Source: Acorus gramineus
Lineage: Eukaryota; Streptophyta; Magnoliopsida; Acorales; Acoraceae
Direction: 5' to 3'
DNA length: 64,000 nt
NCBI GenBank assembly: GCA_030737835.1
Contig: JAUJYN010000020.1
Span: 1,922,001-1,986,000 of the forward strand
Shown piece by piece: positions 36,213 through 48,319 of the stretch. Within the stretch, counting starts at the first letter, position 1. Each line of letters opens with the position of its first letter. The translations under genes were made by a program, and so were the position numbers. The notes beneath the pieces are model-generated. The model ran no database searches and was not told the DNA's origin. It saw only the letters and a list, made by a program, of their open reading frames with translations.

Positions 36213-36824
36213 CTGGGGCACCGTGGATTATATTAACCTGTAATAATATGTATTGCATGTAAGCATGATGAAAAATGTAGAATGCATGCTACCCTAGGCT
36301 TTTATGTTAGGGACTTGCACCCATAGGATAGGTGTAAGAGCCATGCACCATGCCTCCTGTTCTTGTTAGGAAACCTCGACCTGTGTATGCGTCCTACTAG
36401 TTTATTTATTCAATTAAATACTAGTGTATGTTAAATCGCATGCCTTAGGTAATATTATCGGGAGGAGCCTTGCGAGGACAGCGGTGAGACCCGTGTTAGG
36501 GTACTCCGTGTTCCTTGTTTGGTTGTCGGGATGTCCTGTATCGGGACCTCATGCTGCTCTCCCAAGGTTTCTAGTCCCAATAATATTATAAGTAATGTTG
36601 TATGTTTGGTATGATTATTAGCATGTGTAGTGAATATTATAGGGGAGGGGCCTTGCGAGGACAGCGGTGAGACCCGTGTTAGGGTACTCCGTGTTCCTTG
36701 TTTGGTTGTCGGGGTATCCTGTATCGGGAACTCACGCCGCCTTCCCGAGTTCTTTCCCCCAATGATATTACAACTTTGCTTTTGATTGTACTTATTCCCC
36801 GCATCTTGGATATGCGCCCTGGAG

Positions 36825-36840
36825 GAACTCTGAAGAGTTC
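36825..36840 (+). other. Hairpin HP2 (F1), GAACTC-TGAA-GAGTTC
   Basis: Same loop as in A (TGAA), with one T-A pair replaced by C-G. The F2 copy is 40636-40651. Confidence 0.75.
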
Positions 36841-36973
36841 ATGACATTTGAGTGGTAGAGATGTGTTGTCGGCGGATCCGAGTGGATCATATGCGTATGG
36901 ATAGGCTGTTCTGTTCCCTGCGTTGGATCCGGTAGAGGCTACCCCCAGCGTTAGAAAGGCCGTCCTTCGGAGG

Positions 36974-37029
36974 ACCCACATCAGTAGGCACCTCCTGATT
37001 TGGTTTCGGACTGTGCTGAAGTTGTGGGT
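36974..37029 (+). other. Stem module P1 (F1)
   Basis: ACCCACA (36974-36980) pairs with TGTGGGT (37023-37029), replacing the CTCCCA/TGGGAG stem of other families. A small hairpin with a TTCG-containing loop (36962-36975) sits just upstream. Confidence 0.7.
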
Positions 37030-37242
37030 GGAGACCAAGCGGCCTACGGAGTGGAGGGAGAGACTATCGGTGGACCAAGGGTGACCAACAGCCTAGTCAG
37101 TCCCAAAATCCTATGTCACCCATTGATGGGTGAGGGTGAGGGTGTAGTGGGTTGGCGATGAGCGACCTACTGGATTTGTGAATAGATGATTATCAGTCCC
37201 AATAGCCTATGTCACCCATTGATGGGTGAGGGTGAGGGTGTG

Positions 37243-37266
37243 GTGGTTCGGCGAAGTACGAACCAC
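37243..37266 (+). other. Hairpin HP3 (F1)
   Basis: GTGGTTCG (37243-37250) pairs with CGAACCAC (37259-37266), a paired change from GTGGGTCG/CGACCCAC. Upstream, CACCCA/TGGGTG (37213-37228) forms another stem before the G-rich tract. Confidence 0.72.
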
Positions 37267-37798
37267 TGGATTATTTTGTTATGTTTTGGAGTCTGGATAA
37301 ATAATGGAATTGTGGTAAATATTGTCTGTGATGCATGGGTTGTGCTGTTCACTGAGCGTGTGGCTCACCCCTCGCATATGTTTTTCCCCAGTGGTCACTG
37401 AGCCTAAGCTAGAGCCGGAGCAGCAGTTGGAGCTTTCCGAGGGATTCCTTCAGTAGAGGAGCAGCGCCACGTTCCGCGAGTGCTAGAGGTTATCAGCATC
37501 CCTTCTTGACTGTATGTATTTGATTTCCGTGCTTGGCACGTGTTTGTATATGTTCAGTTGTATTTGTGTATATTGGCTCTCACAGGACAGATGATTGAGT
37601 ATCGAGTCTGTAGAATGTTTATTCACAGATTCAGTCTTTTGCTTCCGCATTTGGTGTATATATCATGTCAGCCCCTTTTGTTGCATGTGTGTCATTCTAG
37701 TTGTCTGTGTATGATATATATTATTGACCTCCTGTGTAGATTCTGATATTATATATACACTTGCCGCGTCCCTGGGTTGGCCGCCCTGGGGCGTGACA

Positions 37799-38339
37799 TT
37801 TTTTGGCTCAAGGGGATGTTGGGAAGGTTATTGGCGCCGACCGTCGAACCCTGCAAGGATTCGGAGCTTCCCGAGTTGGAGGGTTATTGCAGGAAGCTTG
37901 ACGAGGGACTCTCGAAGATAGCTGTTCCTCTTAACCGCCTTACTTGGAAAGATGTCCGGTTCGAGTGGTCCCCTTCTTGCGAGGAGAGCTTCCTGGAGTT
38001 TACTCGGAGGCTCACCTCAGCGCCAATTCTTACCTCTCCGTCTTGGAGTGGTGGGTTCGCAGTTGAGTAAAGGTGTGTCCACGATCCTGCTCACGTCATC
38101 CCGTTCGAGCCCCTCGTCTCTGAGCCGGACAGTCATTCGTGGAGCAGTCGATTGAGATCATGGACCGCCGCGTGAGGAGGTCCTGCACCAAGACCGTCCA
38201 GTTGGTCGAGGTGCGATGGCAGCACCGTTCCGGTGTTAAGGACACTTAGGAGCTCAAGGGATGCCAGGTGTGACGCATCTTTTCCCCTCCTAGATGTTTT
38301 TGCATATTTTGAGGACAAAATTTCCTAAGGGGGGAAGAA
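37799..38339 (+). pseudogene. Remnant interior of F (fossil)
   Basis: After 30 bp of host LTR (37799-37828) comes a piece from the reverse transcriptase/RNase H border (about 37829-38065; [10 protein letters not shown] is recognisable), then a piece from the integrase C terminus and chromodomain (about 38070-38290), then the polypurine tract (38327-38339). Most of gag and pol is missing and what is left is broken. The nearest full relative is element A. Confidence 0.85.
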
Positions 38340-41300
38340 TGTTATATATGTGTCACTTTTAGCCTGCTGGTAACCGTTGGAGCGTTCTGGCAGTTTTTCG
38401 GTTTTTACCGGTTTTTGATCGGAACCGCTTATTTTTGGACTGTTAGCTATCGTCCTGAGTTAGAGGACTCCGATTAGAAATCTAACAGCATATTTGGTGT
38501 CCTGGTGCCATTTTAGGCCTCTCACGAAAATTTCATCGAATTCCGGCACCGTTTACAAAAATTTCGTAGTTCCGGGACGTATCCGGGTTTTTAAGTCGCG
38601 CACTATAAATAAGTGGGATCTAAAACCCGAGTTACTGTTCATCATCCCCGACCTTGAGCTCTCTCTCTCCTCTTCTCCGTTTTTCTTCCGTTTGAGCCCC
38701 CTACACCCCTCAAAATCAAAAACCCAAAGCACGAGAAGTGTAGATCGGGTCCCGATCTACACTCCGGCGTTTTCAAAACCCGATTCCGACGACTCTAGCC
38801 ACCCCGACCTCCCCTCTCTCTCCTCTGTTTCGGGCCATTTCGAGGGCCGTGATAGATCGGGGCGTAAGAGAACCATTGGGAAAGGTTTCAGCGCGCGGAG
38901 AGCAACCGGACTTCGCTCCCTCCCCTTGGTAAGATCTTTTTCTTCTCTTTTCTTGCATAGATGTATGCTAGGGAGGTGGATCTAGGGTTGGGTGGTGGTC
39001 GGAGGCGGTGGGTGGCCGTCGGGGGCAGTGGGAGGCGGTCGGAGGCCGTTGGAGGCTTTCGGATGGTGGTGGAGGTGCTCGAGCCGTGGCAGGCCTTGTC
39101 CTCGGGCGCAGGCAGCAGCGGCAGCGGCCCAGGCAGCGCGCAGGCTGGGCGCGTGCGGGGATGCGCACGTGCGCGCGCAGGCGTGCGGGCGTGCGGCGTG
39201 CGCGCGGGCGTGCGCGGGTCTGGTGCGAGGGGCTGGTCGTGCTGGGCGCGCGGGACGGGCTGGCAGTGCTGGCGTGCTCGGGCTGGAGGTCTCAAGCAGC
39301 GCAGCAGGCCGGGCACGCGCGAGCGTGCGCGCGTGCGTGCGCATGGGCGTGCGCGCGGGCGTACGGGCGCGTGCTGGTCGTGCTGGGCGGCTGGTGCTGG
39401 GCGGAGGTGTGCGCGAGGTGCGGGTCGAGCAGGCGGGGTGTGCGCGAGGTGCGGGTCGAGCAGGCGGGTGTGCGCGAGGTGCTAGGCGTGCAGGCGAGGT
39501 GTGCGCGAGGCGCGGCAGGGCAGTGTGGTGCGTGCGCGAGGTGTTGGCCGAGTGCAGGGTGCGCGCGGAGGGCGCGGCGAGGCCGTGGTGGTGCGCGCGG
39601 GGCGCGGCGAGGTGGCGGAGGTGCGCGCGGGGTGCGCGCGAGGCGAGGCGCTGCGCGCGGGGGCGCGCGGGGTGCTCGCGGGCCGGCGCGAGGCGCGCGG
39701 GGTGCGCGGGCGGAGGCGCGGCGGTGCACCCGGGCGGTCGGGTGGCCGTGCGGGTGGTTGCCGGCCGTGCGGGTAGTTGCCGGAGTGCTCGGGCTAGCGT
39801 GCGTGCGGGTCGTGTGCACGTTTGCCCGAGTGTTAGGTGTTTGTTGTGGGTTTTGTGGTATTTATTTGAGTATTTAATAATATTTGTGGATTTATACTTA
39901 CCAAGTAATACCCTGTCTTGCAGATCTCGACGGGCGGTCGCGCGACGACCCAGATACTGGTGAGTGGGACAATCCAACCCAGTAGAGAGGTGTTATACGC
40001 ACTTGGGCGTATACCGACCTCTCCTGGGGCACCGTGGATTATATTAACCTGTAATAATATGTATTGCATGTAAGCATGATGAAAAATGTAGAATGCATGC
40101 TACCCTAGGCTTTTATGTTAGGGACTTGCACCCATAGGATAGGTGTAAGAGCCATGCACCATGCCTCCTGTTCTTGTTAGGAAACCTCGACCTGTGTATG
40201 CGTCCTACTAGTTTATTTATTCAATTAAATACTAGTGTATGTTAAATCGCATGCCTTAGGTAATATTATCGGGAGGAGCCTTGCGAGGACAGCGGTGAGA
40301 CCCGTGTTAGGGTACTCCGTGTTCCTTGTTTGGTTGTCGGGATGTCCTGTATCGGGACCTCATGCTGCTCTCCCAAGGTTTCTAGTCCCAATAATATTAT
40401 AAGTAATGTTGTATGTTTGGTATGATTATTAGCATGTGTAGTGAATATTATAGGGGAGGGGCCTTGCGAGGACAGCGGTGAGACCCGTGTTAGGGTACTC
40501 CGTGTTCCTTGTTTGGTTGTCGTGGTATCCTGTATCGGGAACTCACGCCGCCTTCCCGAGTTCTTTCCCCCAATGATATTACAACTTTGCTTTTGATTGT
40601 ACTTATTCCCCGCATCTTGGATATGCGCCCTGGAGGAACTCTGAAGAGTTCATGACATTTGAGTGGTAGAGATGTGTTGTCAGCGGATCCGAGTGGATCA
40701 TATGCGTATGGATAGGCTGTTCTGTTCCCTGCGTTGGATCCGGTAGAGGCTACCCCCAGCGTTAGAAAGGCCGTCCTTCGGAGGACCCACATCAGTAGGC
40801 ACCTCCTGATTTGGTTTCGGACTGTGCTGAAGTTGTGGGTGGAGACCAAGCGGCCTACGGAGTGGAGGGAGAGACTATCGGTGGACCAAGGGTGACCAAT
40901 AGCCTAGTCAGTCCCAAAATCCTATGTCACCCATTGATGGGTGAGGGTGAGGGTGTAGTGGGTTGGCGATGAGCGACCTACTGGATTTGTGAATAGATGA
41001 TTATCAGTCCCAATAGCCTATGTCACCCATTGATGGGTGAGGGTGAGGGTGTGGTGGTTCGGCGAAGTACGAACCACTGGATTATGTTGTTATGTCTTGG
41101 AGTCTGGATAAATAATGGAATTGTGGTAAATATTGTCTGTGATGCATGGGTTGTGCTGTTCACTGAGCGTGTGGCTCACCCCTCGCACATGTTTTTCCCC
41201 AGTGGTCACTGAGCCTGAGCTAGAGCCGGAGCAGCAGTTGGAGCTTTCCGAGGGATTCCTTCAGTAGCGGAGCAGCGCCACGTTCCGCGAGTGCCAGAGG

Positions 41301-41609
41301 TTATCAGCATCCCTTCTTGACTGTATGTATTTGATTTCCGTGCTTGGCACGTGTTTGTATATGTTCAGTTGTATTTGTGTATATTGGCTCTCACAGGACA
41401 GATGATTGAGTATCGAGTCTGTAGAATGTTTATTCACAGATTCAGTCTTTTGCTTCCGCATTTGGTGTATATATCATGTCAGCCCCTTTTGTTGCATGTG
41501 TGTCATTCTAGTTGTCTGTGTATGATATATATTATTGACCTCCTGTGTAGATTCTGATATTATATATACACTTGCCGCGTCCCTGGGTTGGCCGCCCTGG
41601 GGCGTGACA
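38340..41609 (+). mobile_element. LTR F2
   Basis: 3270 bp, near-identical to F1. TATA box 38604-38611, inverted repeat 38738-38762, GC tract 39130-39790, HP1 39985-40023, HP2 40636-40651. It follows a proper polypurine tract, so it is the true 3' LTR of the deleted element. Confidence 0.9.
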
Positions 41610-44516
41610 TTTTTTGGCTCAAGGGGATGTTGGGAAGGTCATGCATGTTGGGTAGATGTGTTAGGGTGTGTGTGAGGGGTTGCGATGGGTGAAAAAGGGT
41701 TAGAATGGCTTGGGCGCGCGCTGGGCGCGGTCTGCGCGTGTGCGCGCGCAGGCGGGCGTGCAGTCGCGCGTGGCTGCGTGCGCGCGGGAGTGAGCGCGGG
41801 TGCACGCGGGAGTGCGCGTGAGCGTGCGCGTGCGCGGGGAGGGCGCCTGGGCACTGCGCCTGGGTGCGGGGCAGGGCGCCTGGGCATGCGCCTGGGCGCG
41901 GAGCTGGGGACCAGTGCGCGCGCGTGCGTGCGCGTGCTAGGGCGTGCGCGGGGTGCTGCGCGTGGGGCGCGGGCTGGACGCGCGGTGCGCGCGGGCGTGC
42001 GCGTTCGTGCGACAGTGCGTCTGGGCGTGCGGGCAGGCGCGTGGCAGTGTGCCGATGGTGTCGGGGTGTGTGCGCGCGTGCGCATTCGTGCGTGCGCGTG
42101 CGGGGGGCCATGCGTATAGCTGCCCGAGGGTTCGGGTAGGTGTCAGGGCACTCGGACTCGCGTGCGTACGCACGTGCTCGCATTCGTGCGAGCCCGTATG
42201 CATGCTTATCCGAGTTTTGGGTATTTCTAAGCATTTCTATGTATAAATTGTGTTGTTTCTCACCAGTTGGGTGCCTCTACCTTGCAGATCTCGTCGGATG
42301 GGATGCGCGAGGTCCCGGGTCGTAAGGTGAGTGGTTTGATTCCAATCCCCCCCCCTCTCTAGGGATGCGCTCGACTCGCATAGGCGCGCGTCGCGCATCG
42401 ATGGGGTTCCCTAGCTATTAGAAGCTATGCACCCTTATATGATCAATATGATGCTATGCATGCCACCCTAGATTTGTATGCTAGGGATATGCACCCTTAT
42501 ATCATGTATAGCTGCCTATGCATGTTTAGTTACCATATTTTCATGCTAGGAAGCCCTGCCTCGACCTATGCATGTTCCCATTTAGTTTAATTTATTTAAA
42601 TCAAATGCGAGCATATGATTTTTAGCATGCCTTAGGGAATATTAAGGGGTCTTGCGAGGTCAACATTGAGACCCGGGCTAGGGTACTCCGTGTTCCTTGT
42701 TTGGTTTTCGGGATGTCCTATATCGGGACCTCATGGTGCCCTCCCAAGGTTTCTTTTCCCAATAATATTATATATGTTCCCCGCATCTTGGTTATGCGCC
42801 CTGGAGGAATTCTGAAGAATTCATGACATTAGAGTTGTTGAGATGTGTTGTCGACGGATCCGAGTGGATCATATGCGTATGGATAGGCTGTTCTGTTCCC
42901 TTCGTTGGATCCGTGTAGAGACTGCCCCAGCGTTAGAAAGGTCGTCCCGTGAGAGGGCTCCCATCAGTAGGCACCTCCTGATTTGGGACGGACTGTGCTG
43001 AATGTTGGAGTGGCCAAGCGGCCTACGGAGTGGAGGAGAGACTATCGGTGGACCAAGGGTGACCAACAGCCTAGTCAGTCCCAATATCCTATGTCACCTA
43101 TTGAGGGGTGAGGGTGAGGGTGTGGTGGGTCGGCGATGTAGCGACCCACTGGTTTGTGTAGTTGTGGACCAAGGGTGATTAACAGCCTAGTCAGTCCCAA
43201 TATCCTATGTCACCTATTGAGGGGTGAGGGTGAGGGTGTGGTGGGTCGGCGATGTAGCGATCCACTGGTTTGTGTAGTCATTGCCACTTTGAGGCTATGA
43301 TTGTTTTGAGGTTCATATGATTGTGATGCATAGTTTGGTGCCATTCGCTGAGTGTGTGGCCAGGTAGAGGCTACCCGGAAGAGGGTTAGCGAATGATGTC
43401 GCGAGCATGGAATCGCTCTCCCCTTCGTTGGATCCGATGTAGGAACTCCCCGACTTTGGAGGCCAGGGAGAGGCTACCGGTGGACCAGGGGTGTAGAGCA
43501 GTCTAAGTCTCTCCCAAAGTCCCGAGATGTCTCCTTTCAGGAGTGAGGGTGTGGATGAGGCGAAGACGCGTCCATCGTGACCCATTCGTTGTTCGACCGT
43601 TCCCATAGATGTTGGGTCGGGTCCTATGATCGACGTTGAGGGACATCGTTGGGCGTTTATCTAGAGGTAGATGATCCAGTAGTGTTGAGTAGACTAGTAA
43701 GTCCGGGTCTCTTCGACCGACGGCATGGTCTCTTGACCAGTAAGTCCGGGTCTCTTCGACCGATGGCATGGTCTTTAGACCAGTAAATCCGGGTCTCTTC
43801 GACCGACGGTATGGTCTCTCCCCATAAGTCCCAAGAGACTCCTTTCGGGAGTGAGGGTGGGGGTGAGGTTGGTCGCGCCGCCACGTGACCTAGTGATCAT
43901 TGGGTTTCTACCCATGTTTTTCCTTGAAAAAGGGAGCTGATTTATGTATTGACCTGTAGATGGTGATTGGTTTCCAGCCACTCACTGAGCTTGTAGCTCA
44001 CCCCTCGCATACTATTTCTTTTCAGGGGCAGTGTTGGGCGTGGAGCTGGAGCTTTCCTGTGGCGTGGTCTTATGGGCGTTGGAGCGTTCCTCCAGCGGGT
44101 GGCGAGTACGAGGCTGTTAGCATTCCTAGAGTCATTTTATGCTTTGTAATCGTGCATGTGGCACAGGTTGTATTTTCTTTGGTCTAGACTTGGCTTCCAC
44201 AGGACATTGATTGTGTATTCGGGTCTGTAATAATGTTTTTGATTTACAGACATTGTTATATATTATGCTTCCACTTTTCAGTCAGTTATCTTTATCTTGC
44301 TTTGCCGCCTTGTGTATTGTTGTTGGTGTCCTTATTGACCTCAGGTATTGATAACTGATATTACATTTTATTATTGCCACGTCTCAGGGACGCCTGGGGC
44401 GTGACACTTCCAAAAGTCCTATGTCACCTCTAAGGGGTGAGGGTGAGGATGAGGTGAAGACACGTCGCTGCGTGACCCATTCGTTGTTCGTCCGTTCCCA
44501 TAGTTGTTGGGTCCGG

Positions 44517-45126
44517 TTGCGTATCGATGTTCAAAGACATCGTTGGGCAGTTATAACGATCTAGGTGATTCAGTAGTGTTGTGTGGACCAGTAATTTCGC
44601 GTTTCTTCGACCAATGGTATGGTCTCCCCCAAAAATTCCCAAGAGTCTTCCTCCGGGAGTGAGGGTGAGGGTGAGGTTGGTCGCACCGTCGCGTGACCTT
44701 GTTATCCATTGGGTTTCTACCCATGTTTTCCTTGAGAGGAAATTGTTTGAGTATTGAACTGTTGTATGGTGATTGGTTTCCAGCCACTCACTGAGCTTGT
44801 AGCTCACCCCTCGCATACTGTTTGCGTATCGATGTTCAAAGACATCGTTGGGCAGTTATCCCGATGTAGGTGATCCAGTAGTGTTGTGTGGACCAGTAAT
44901 TCTGCGTTTCTTTGACCAACGGTATGGTGTCTCCCCAAAAGTCCAATGATTCTTCCTCCGGGAGTGAGGGTGAGGGTGAGGTTGGTCGCGCCGCCGCGTG
45001 GCCTTGTTATCCATTGGGTTTCTACCCATGTTTTCCTTGAGAGGAAATTGTTTGAGTATTGAACTGTTGTATGGTGATTGGTTTCCAGCCACTCACTGAG
45101 CTTGTAGCTCACCCCTCGCATACTGT
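44517..45126 (+). repeat. 305-bp tandem duplication inside LTR D
   Basis: Two successive copies starting ttgcgtatcgatgttcaaag, each ending in the tactgttt just before the intron 3 acceptor. The first copy therefore stops before the acceptor and only the second continues into exon 4. The junction shares ttgcgta. Confidence 0.85.
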
Positions 45127-46433
45127 TTCTTTTCAAGGGCAGTGTTGGGCGTGGAGTTGGAGCTTCCCTATGGCGTGGTCTTATGGGCGGGGAGCATTCT
45201 TCCGGCGGGTGGCGAGTGCGAGCCTATCAGCAGTCCTAGAGTCATTTTATGTATTGTGAATCGTGCATGTGGCACAGGTTGTATTTTATTTGGACTAGAC
45301 TTGGCTCTCACAGGACAGTGATTGTGTATTGAAGTCTGTAATAATGTTTTTGGTTTACAGACATTGTTTATATATTATGCTTCCACTTTTCAGTCAGTTA
45401 TCATTATCCTTGCTTTGCCACCTTGTGTGTTGTGGTTGGAGTCTTTATTGACCTCAGGTATTGATAGTTGATATTTCATTATTGCCACACCTTGGGGACG
45501 GCCGCCCTGAGGCGTGAAAGGTATGACCCATTATCGGGTTGTACTTTATTAGTTAGAGTGCTAGCAATGTAATCGCCCCTCGCATCCGAGTGAAGCATTT
45601 GATTGGAATTCAGGAGAATTCATTGTCATATCGATTTTGTTAAGCCGGTAGTTATGGCATTAAGCTAGGCCTACTCATGTTAGGCGAGTATATGAACCGC
45701 TTGTTGGGTTGTGCCTTAGGGCTTATCTCTGTGCAAGAGCAGAGGTATCTCCCTGCGTCCGAGCGACGCATCTCTATGGGAGTTCAAGGATATTTCGATA
45801 TCAATTGTATGGGAATACCGAGGATAGTTGATCTTCCATAGGGTTCACATTGCGAGCACGAAGTCTTCCTACCAATATCGTCGTGCACCGAAGCTGCCCA
45901 GCGTCAAAGTTGTCCTGTGTAGTGCCACCACTTGTAAGTGCTACCAATGCATACTTATGTACCCATCTGGCGGATGTACCGATCATGGAAGGCCGATAGG
46001 TAGAGGCTACGCTGGACAGGGCTACCGAACGATATTGCGAGCATGGAATCATTCTCCCCTTCATCAAATTCGTGTTGAAGCTGCCTAACGTTGAAACTGT
46101 CATGACAGAGGGCTCCCACTTGTAGGTAGTACCGATGCGTTCGGCAGATGTACTGATCATGGGAGTATACCATATAGAGGCTACTCAGGAGAGGGCTACC
46201 GGATGACGAGGAGTGTAGGACAAAAGGATTCTCCAAACAGTCCCATGGCACCCTTAGGGGTGAGGGTGAGGGTAAGTTGGAGGCACGTCGTCACGTGACT
46301 CTTATACCCATCGAGTATACTTTGGGTATGCTGCTCCTAACGCTTGAGGTATCGAAGCATATCTCTACCTCGTAGCGGATGGACTTGTTGTATTTTGTTA
46401 ACCAGTAACACCATGTATTATGGTTAGTAGTTG

Positions 46434-48319
46434 TGTTATATATGTGTCACTTTTAGCCTTCTGGTCACCATTGGAGCATTCTGGCAGTTTTTCAACTTTT
46501 TCTTTTTTCGATCGGAACTGCTAAAATTTTGGACTTTTAGCAATCGTCATGAGCTTGAGAACTCCGATTGAAAATCTAACTGCACATTATGTGTCCTAGT
46601 GCCATTTCAAGCCACTCACAAAAATTTCATCGTATTCCGGTAACTATGTGTCCTAGTGCCATTTCAAGCCACTCACAGAATTTTGCAGTTCCGAATCGTA
46701 TCCGGGTTTTGACCAAGCGAAAAGTCATTGGGAGACTTGACCAAGTCAAAGATGACTTTGACCAAGTCAAGTTTGACCCTTGACTTGGTCAATTGGTTTT
46801 GTTTGTTAGTGTGGTTGGGTTGACTAGGGTCAAAGTTCACCTAAACCTAATTAACCCTAAGTTGTGTTTGTGTGAGTGTGTGAGTGGCTAAGTGTGTGTG
46901 TGTGTGTGCCTAAATGAAGTCCACGCCCACCAATAGTGTTTCTATTCATCTTCTTCTCTCTCTCAAGCTCTCACATCTCCTCTCTTTATATCCCTCTTTT
47001 GATCTAGTAGGGGTGGAAGAAAGAAGAGGCCATTGAAGGAGAAAAGGAAGGTGAGGACCCGATCTATCTTCCCATGGTGTTAGATTTGATTTCCCCCTTG
47101 TTGAACTCCCCTTATGGAGCCCTTTTTACCTCTGTTTTCAGCCTTTCTTAGGCTGAGAAGAGGTCTTGGTGGTAGTGGTCTTGGTGGTGGTGTTTCGGTG
47201 CGCGAAGAGCACCCGATTTTCCCTCCCTTCCTTCCTCTCTTTGGGTAAGCTTTCCTCCCCCCTATTTCTTGTTTAGATGCTTGATTAGGATGTGTTTTTG
47301 GTTATGCATGGGTTGCATGTGTGTTAGGGGTGTGGGAGGGCTGAGGAAGGTGGTGGCCTTGGCTCGGGCGCGCGTGCGGGGTCATCCGCGCGCGTGCGCG
47401 CGCAGGCAGTGCAGGTGCGCGCAGTCGGGCGCGCTGGGGGCGTGCGCGCGTACGCGCGGACGCACGGGCGTGCGCGGGGTGCACGTGGGGGGTGCGCGCG
47501 GGGTGCTGCGCAGGGGCGCAGTACGCGGGGGTAGGCGCAGGGCTGGGCTCGCGGTGCGCGCGGGCGCGCGCAAGCGTGCGCGCGAGCGCGGCAGCGTGTC
47601 TGGGCGTGCGGGTCGGGGCGCGAGGGGCGGGGGCGTGCGTGCGTGCGTGCGCACCCGTGCGTCTGCGTGCGGGTGGCCGTGCGCATGGCTGCCGTGGGTG
47701 CGGGAGGATGTCGGGGCACTCGGGCTCGCGTGCGTGCGGGCCGTATGCATGCTTGTCCGAGTGTTGGGTATTTCTAGCGTATTTCCTATGTATTTGTGTA
47801 GATTACTCACCATTTTGATTTCCCATGTCTTGCAGATCTTGACGAGCGGTCACGCGACGACCCGGGTATTGGTGAGTGGGACAATCCAACCCAGTAGGGA
47901 GGCGTTCGATGCACGTAGGCATGCATCGCCCTCCCCTGGGGAACCATAGTTGCATATTAGCTAGTATTGAATGTGAACTATGTCTTGCATGATTAATATG
48001 ATGTATCCATGCCACCTTAGATTTGTATGCTAGGGATATGCACCCTTACATCATATTAGAGGCCTTTGCATGCCTAGACACCTTGCCCCGACCTGTGCAT
48101 GTTCCCACCTAGTTTAATTTAGTTAAATCAAATGCGAGCATGCCTTAGAGAATATTATAACCTTAATGTTATAATATGTGTCTCCCTGCATCTTAGTTAT
48201 GCACCCTTGAGGAATTCGTGTGAATTCATGACATTATTTAGCGTTACCATCGGTGTTGATGGATCCATGAGGATCGTATCCGTGTGAGTAGACTATCTTC
48301 TCCTTATTGGTTGGCATGC
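46434..48319 (+). mobile_element. LTR G, 3'-truncated, family A type
   Basis: Starts tgttatatatgtgtcac at 46434 inside C1. W-box-rich segment 46724-46840. Exon 1 ends 47050, exon 2 47142-47244, GC tract 47360-47750, exon 3 47836-47871 (36 nt). HP1-like arms at about 47900-47940 (GATGCA/TGCATC inside GGGAGG/CCTCCC). At about 48319, within intron 3, it passes into pol sequence at a shared ttgg, so its end was lost in a rearrangement. Confidence 0.85.

Larger units (their letters stand above)
34544..37798 (+). mobile_element. LTR F1
   Basis: 3255 bp. TATA box 34808-34815, 12-bp inverted repeat 34941-34965, exon 2-like segment ending at about 35131 (ccttg|gtaag), GC tract 35320-35990, exon 3 36113-36148 (36 nt), intron 3 36149-37391 (acceptor ttttccccag), exon 4 from 37392. 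Intron 3 also has two copies of a roughly 130-bp block (about 36455-36590 and 36640-36770) not seen in family A. Confidence 0.88.
34544..41609 (+). mobile_element. Two-LTR complex F
   Basis: Two nearly identical LTRs (34544-37798 and 38340-41609) around only about 540 bp. The outer flanks are TTTTT on both sides (34539-34543, 41610-41614). The same 30 bp of host LTR that follow the right LTR (41610-41639) also follow the left LTR (37799-37828), where a primer site should be. This is not a normal element: it looks like a solo LTR joined to part of a full element at the same site by recombination or end joining. The LTRs differ at few positions outside the GC tract, so it is the youngest layer of the nest. 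The interior is almost wholly deleted. Confidence 0.88.
33698..44406 (+). mobile_element. Solo LTR E (holds F)
   Basis: Parts 33698-34543 and 41610-44406, about 3.64 kb together, with perfect 5-bp flanks CTTCC (33693-33697, 44407-44411). U3 and a (CT)n run near 34190-34215 precede exon 1; exon 2 ends at 34510 (ccaag|gtgagc). The GC tract of intron 2 is 41700-42220, exon 3 42288-42326 (39 nt), and the intron 3 acceptor is at 44025. Near 42650-42760 is a short block shared with the F family. The complex F sits in intron 2. Confidence 0.9.
30769..45519 (+). mobile_element. Solo LTR D (holds E and F)
   Basis: Parts 30769-33697 and 44407-45519, flanked by the matching 5-bp repeat GGTAT (30764-30768, 45520-45524). 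Leader: exon 1 ends 31354, exon 2 31445-31556, intron 2 31557-32121 with GC tract about 31675-32030, exon 3 32122-32158. Two stem-module blocks lie at about 33330-33470 and 33500-33650. A 305-bp tandem duplication sits at 44517-45126. No interior remains. Confidence 0.88.
24930..46433 (+). mobile_element. Outer LTR C1 of the nest
   Basis: I-family LTR split into 24930-26996, 30740-30768 and 45520-46433 by C2 and by D. Leader: a (CT)n run at 25338-25365, exon 1 ends 25463, exon 2 25542-25648, intron 2 25649-26127, exon 3 26128-26163 (36 nt). Its intron 2 is AT-rich with no GC tract and matches minus-strand LTR I (59990-60480). Intron 3 carries two stem-module blocks (about 45835-46000 and 46055-46200). 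It ends at LTR G, so its own 3' end is not seen. Confidence 0.82.
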
